DNA of 17,152 nt, from positions 1 through 17,152 of the forward strand of contig UQVZ01000056.1 in assembly GCA_900544675.1 (NCBI GenBank), written 5' to 3'. Below the pieces are notes generated by a model. The model had not been told where the DNA came from. It ran no database searches and was given only the letters and a program-made list of their open reading frames with translations. This document shows, piece by piece, positions 14,420 through 17,152 of the stretch; position 1 is the first letter of the stretch, and every line of letters begins with the position of its first letter. The position numbers and the translations under genes are program-made. This stretch comes from an uncultured Bacteroides sp. GTDB taxonomy: Bacteria; Bacteroidota; Bacteroidia; Bacteroidales; Bacteroidaceae.

Positions 14420-14809
14420 CTATTCTTCTACATATTCCATCATCGGGTTCGCCTCCTTCAGGCTGGCGATGAATCCCTTACGGTCTTTCGGGTCGACGGC
14501 GGCGTGTCCCTTGGTATGGCGCAATATGATTTGCTGGCTCTTCCATGCCTGTTTGCGGTATATCAGTTTCGAGATGCCGTGCAGGCGGGAGATGCCGGTA
14601 AATCCGCGCCGTATCCATACGTCTCCGTTATCTCTTATCTGAATGCGTGTCGTCAATTGGTCTATCGCCAATCCCAAGGGAGCCAACAACCCCAATAGCC
14701 CCCAATAATTCTTGTTGTCCAGGCAAAGCCAGACAATCGCCAAGGCCAGTACCAGCAGGATAAACATCCACAGGTACGAAACTTGCCTGATTCTAAAAAA
14801 TTTAGCCAT
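14420..14809 (-). CDS. Small PH-domain-like membrane protein (second of a pair)
   Basis: A 129-residue protein with two hydrophobic helices near the N-terminus (about 11-30 and 36-50) followed by a soluble beta-rich domain, IQIRDNGDVWIRRG then LIYRKQAWKSQQIILRH, and a C-terminal helix (RKGFIASLKEANPMM). The layout and the order of motifs match the upstream neighbour, suggesting tandem paralogues of the bacterial PH-domain (bPH_4/DUF1200-like) type. The role is unknown; the soluble domain should face the cytoplasm if the helices form a hairpin. It lies 21 nt after its paralogue and 24 nt before lpdA, so it is probably in the same operon. Confidence 0.75.
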   Translation of the reverse strand: MAKFFRIRQVSYLWMFILLVLALAIVWLCLDNKNYWGLLGLLAPLGLAIDQLTTRIQIRDNGDVWIRRGFTGISRLHGISKLIYRKQAWKSQQIILRHTKGHAAVDPKDRKGFIASLKEANPMMEYVEE

Positions 14810-14830
14810 AATCTTTTTCTTATCGTTTAT

Positions 14831-15244
14831 TCATTCTTTCGCTTTTTCTTTCTGTTTCCGTATCCAAGCCATAAATTCCTCCGCCTGCACGGGAGATACC
14901 TGTATCCGTCGGATTTCCTTCTCCTCCCGATACCGGATTTCAACCCGTTTCACTGATAAGGCCGGAGCCACCGAATACGATTTTACCCGCTCCATCGATA
15001 CGATGGAACGCAGGTTTATGGTCCGGTTCGGCACGAAGCGTCCGCTTTCCACCCGCAATGTGCCGTCTGCCGTTACGATGTAACACGTGTGTATCAGCAT
15101 TTCTATTTCGAAAATCACGCATACCGCCATCACGATTGTAAGAAGCGTATGGTGGAACCAAAAGAAATCGAACAGCAAAAAAGCGCTGATACCCATCAGC
15201 AGCCAATATCTCCAGTCTGTTTTCGAATGAAATGTTCGGTTCAT
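14831..15244 (-). CDS. Small PH-domain-like membrane protein (first of a pair)
   Basis: A 137-residue protein: two predicted membrane helices (about 13-30 and 33-51), then a soluble domain, CYIVTADGTLRVESGRFVPNRTINLRSIVSMERVKS, followed by VEIRYREEKEIRRIQVSP and a terminal helix (AEEFMAWIRKQKEKAKE). The pattern of a strand with D-G-x-L, then I-x-L-x-x-I, then a helix ending the fold is typical of bacterial PH domains (bPH_4/DUF1200 type). This assignment is by pattern and should be confirmed by a profile search. It is the first gene of the - strand run ending in dacB and is divergent from nadB. No clear -7 box was found for it in the 147-nt intergenic region. Confidence 0.75.
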   Translation of the reverse strand: MNRTFHSKTDWRYWLLMGISAFLLFDFFWFHHTLLTIVMAVCVIFEIEMLIHTCYIVTADGTLRVESGRFVPNRTINLRSIVSMERVKSYSVAPALSVKRVEIRYREEKEIRRIQVSPVQAEEFMAWIRKQKEKAKE

Positions 15245-15362
15245 CGTCCTTATTCTTATTATTTTAGGGTGAAGATAGTAAATAATTGTAGAAAATCATT
15301 ACATCCGGGAAAGTTCTTTTGAAAAAAAAGCGATATGCGGTACAGGCATAGCACTTTTTTTG

Positions 15363-15370
15363 TAGTTTTG
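15363..15370 (+). promoter_or_regulatory. Putative -7 promoter box of nadB
   Basis: TAGTTTTG matches TAnnTTTG and ends 21 nt before the ATG at 15392. No TTTG is seen at the -33 position. Because transcription would begin at about 15377, the upstream in-frame ATG at 15335 cannot be the start from this promoter. Confidence 0.55.
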
Positions 15371-15391
15371 CGACAATATATACACATTATT

Positions 15392-16981
15392 ATGATAAAG
15401 AAATTCGATTTTCTCGTTATCGGTTCAGGAATTGCCGGAATGAGCTTTGCGCTGAAAGTGGCGCATAAAGGCTCGGTCGCGCTGATTTGCAAAGCCGGGC
15501 TGGAAGAAGCCAATACCTATTACGCACAGGGAGGTATCGCTTCTGTAACCAATCTGAAAGTGGATAATTTCGAAAAACACATTCACGATACGATGGTCGC
15601 GGGAGACTGGATAAGCGACCGGGCAGCCGTAGAAAAAGTGGTGCGCAACGCGCCTGCCCAGATAGAGGAACTAATCAGATGGGGCGTTCATTTCGACAAG
15701 AAGGAAAACGGAGAGTTCGACCTTCACCGCGAGGGCGGGCACTCGGAATTCCGTATCCTGCATCACAAAGACAATACAGGCGCCGAAATCCAGACCAGCC
15801 TGATAGAAGAAGTCAAGCGGCATCCCAACATCACCGTCTTCACCAATCACTATGCCGTAGAAATCATCACGCAACATCATTTGGGCATCATCGTCACACG
15901 CCATACACCGGGCATCAAATGTTACGGCGCTTACGTGCTGAACGAAGCAACGGGCGAGGTAGACACTTTCCTCTCGAAGGTGACCGTCATGGCTACAGGA
16001 GGATGTGAAGCCGTCTACCGGCATACGACCAATCCGCTGGTGGCTACGGGCGACGGCATCGCCATGGTCTATCGTGCGAAGGGTCTCGTAAAAGACATGG
16101 AGTTCATCCAATTCCATCCGACCGCCCTGTACCATCCGGGCGACCGTCCCAGCTTCCTGATAACCGAAGCAATGCGTGGTTACGGGGGCGTATTGAGAAA
16201 CCTGGCGGGCGAGGAGTTCATGCAGAAATACGACCCGCGTTTGTCTTTGGCTCCGAGAGATATTGTGGCGCGCGCCATCGATAAGGAAATGAAGCAACGC
16301 GGCGAAGACCATGTTTACCTGGACGTGACTCACAAAGACCCGGAAGAAACCAAACGCCACTTCCCGAACATTTACCAGAAATGCCTCAGCCTGGGTATCG
16401 ACATCACCAAGGATTATATCCCCGTGGCGCCGGCTGCACATTATCTGTGCGGAGGCATCAAAGTAGACCTCGACGGGCAATCCAGTATCAAGCGTCTGTA
16501 TGCGTTGGGCGAATGCTCTTGCACCGGCTTGCACGGCGGAAACCGTCTGGCATCCAATTCCTTGATTGAAGCCATCGTTTATGCCGACTCTGCCGCCAAG
16601 CATGCCATCAGTGTGCTCGACCGTTACGACTTCAATGAAGATGTTCCGGAATGGAATGCGGAAGGCACGATGAACAACGAAGAGCGCATTCTGATTACCC
16701 AAAGCATGAAAGAAGTCAATCAGATTATGGAGTCTTACGTGGGTATCGTGCGCAGCAATCTCCGTCTGGTGCGTGCATGGAACCGCCTGGATATCCTGTA
16801 CGAAGAGACGGAACGTCTGTTCAAACGCGTCAAGGCTTCCCGTGAGATATGCGAACTGCGTAACATGATAAATGTAGGTTATTTGATTACACGCCAAGCT
16901 ATGGAACGCAAGGAGAGCCGCGGCTTGCATTACACCATCGATTATCCGCATCCTAAATCCAACGAATCAGAACAAATCTGA
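15392..16981 (+). CDS. nadB: L-aspartate oxidase (NAD biosynthesis)
   Basis: A 529-residue FAD enzyme that oxidises L-aspartate to iminoaspartate, the first step of de novo NAD synthesis; NadA then makes quinolinate from the product. The FAD-binding GSGIAG is at 11-16, followed by the NadB/fumarate-reductase signature TYYAQGGIASV. Further landmarks are GHSEFRILHHKDNTG, MATGGCEAVYRHTTNP, FIQFHPTALY (about 239-248), TEAMRGYGGVLRN, PVAPAAHYLCGGI and GECSCTGLHGGNRLASNSL (about 370-388). The region between these fits NadB rather than succinate dehydrogenase. The open frame extends back to an ATG at 15335, but the ATG at 15392 is preferred: it gives the normal N-terminus MIKKFDFLVIGSG and lies just after a -7 box. 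No nadA or nadC is in the window. It ends at a strong terminator. Confidence 0.95.
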   Translation: MIKKFDFLVIGSGIAGMSFALKVAHKGSVALICKAGLEEANTYYAQGGIASVTNLKVDNFEKHIHDTMVAGDWISDRAAVEKVVRNAPAQIEELIRWGVHFDKKENGEFDLHREGGHSEFRILHHKDNTGAEIQTSLIEEVKRHPNITVFTNHYAVEIITQHHLGIIVTRHTPGIKCYGAYVLNEATGEVDTFLSKVTVMATGGCEAVYRHTTNPLVATGDGIAMVYRAKGLVKDMEFIQFHPTALYHPGDRPSFLITEAMRGYGGVLRNLAGEEFMQKYDPRLSLAPRDIVARAIDKEMKQRGEDHVYLDVTHKDPEETKRHFPNIYQKCLSLGIDITKDYIPVAPAAHYLCGGIKVDLDGQSSIKRLYALGECSCTGLHGGNRLASNSLIEAIVYADSAAKHAISVLDRYDFNEDVPEWNAEGTMNNEERILITQSMKEVNQIMESYVGIVRSNLRLVRAWNRLDILYEETERLFKRVKASREICELRNMINVGYLITRQAMERKESRGLHYTIDYPHPKSNESEQI

Positions 16982-16997
16982 ATAAATTTATTTCAAT

Positions 16998-17050
16998 AAA
17001 AAAGACTCATCATTAATGTATGGAATGATACTTAATGATGAGTCTTTTTT
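16998..17050 (+). terminator. Strong intrinsic terminator after nadB
   Basis: AAAGACTCATCATTAA (17001-17016) pairs perfectly with TTAATGATGAGTCTTT (17032-17047). The stem extends outward by A/T pairs and inward by GTAT/ATAC after a one-base bulge. A T-run ends it on the + strand. It lies 16 nt past the nadB stop. The A-run on the left means it could also act on the other strand. Confidence 0.92.
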
Positions 17051-17098
17051 TATATACCCCTAATAATTATCCGATATGCTGAATAAAGATTATCATAC

Positions 17099-17135
17099 AA
17101 AAAAAATCCCCGCCAGTCTTTGTCGACCGGCGGGG
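17099..17135 (-). terminator. Intrinsic terminator for a - strand gene beyond the right edge
   Basis: On the - strand CCCCGCCGGTC pairs with GACTGGCGGGG (one G-T wobble) around a 6-nt loop, GACAAA, followed by one A and eight T (17099-17106 are A on the + strand). This orientation fits a gene transcribed leftward from outside the window. A possible stop codon, TAA on the - strand, lies at 17143-17145, but too little sequence remains to define that gene. Confidence 0.85.
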
Positions 17136-17152
17136 GCCTCGCTTAAAACGGC

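Noticed and set aside
15335..15391. Upstream extension of nadB to an ATG at 15335
   Set aside because: The extra 19 residues precede the normal NadB N-terminus, and the -7 box at 15363-15370 lies inside them, so the ATG at 15392 is the better start.
15671..16951. Open frame of 426 codons on the - strand opposite nadB
   Set aside because: NadB motifs cover the + strand from end to end; the antisense product shows no domain or signal.

Overview
The window looks like a chromosomal segment from a member of the Bacteroidales (Bacteroides/Phocaeicola/Prevotella type). The reasons are the repeated TAnnTTTG -7 promoter elements, the absence of strong Shine-Dalgarno sites, lipoproteins with an acidic stretch after the lipobox cysteine, and typical Bacteroidales families (DUF2723/TMEM260-like membrane protein, IPT/TIG lipoprotein, lipocalin-like lipoprotein). 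The species cannot be named from the sequence alone.

Left part, + strand. A short tandem repeat and a perfect 14-bp inverted repeat precede a two-gene metal ABC transporter operon (znuA-like lipoprotein, znuC-like ATPase, ATGA overlap) with no permease gene in view. A tRNA-Ala(GGC) with its own promoter and a following terminator comes next. Then come a 1110-residue DUF2723/TMEM260-like GT-C membrane protein and a 203-residue NodB-type polysaccharide deacetylase.

Middle, - strand. A 311-bp stretch with no convincing gene is followed by three tightly spaced genes that are visibly more AT-rich than their surroundings. In transcription order they are a lipoprotein with IPT/TIG-like repeats, a predicted outer-membrane beta-barrel, and a large lipoprotein ending in a lipocalin-like domain. 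This looks like an accessory cell-surface operon of unknown function and is the best candidate for something undescribed.

Right part. On the - strand are an SDR oxidoreductase (KduD/gluconate 5-dehydrogenase type) with its own promoter and terminator, and a compact four-gene run: two small paralogous PH-domain-like membrane proteins, a dihydrolipoyl dehydrogenase and a PBP4-type D-Ala-D-Ala carboxypeptidase. Divergent from this run, on the + strand, is nadB (L-aspartate oxidase, NAD synthesis), which ends at a strong intrinsic terminator. A second terminator facing the other way closes the window and presumably serves a - strand gene beyond the right edge.

Most genes are ordinary housekeeping or envelope functions. 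The less ordinary points are the substituted metal ligands and missing permease of the ABC system, the AT-rich surface operon, an inverted repeat that contains the deacetylase -7 box, and the presence in one window of a TMEM260-family protein and a TIG-domain lipoprotein.
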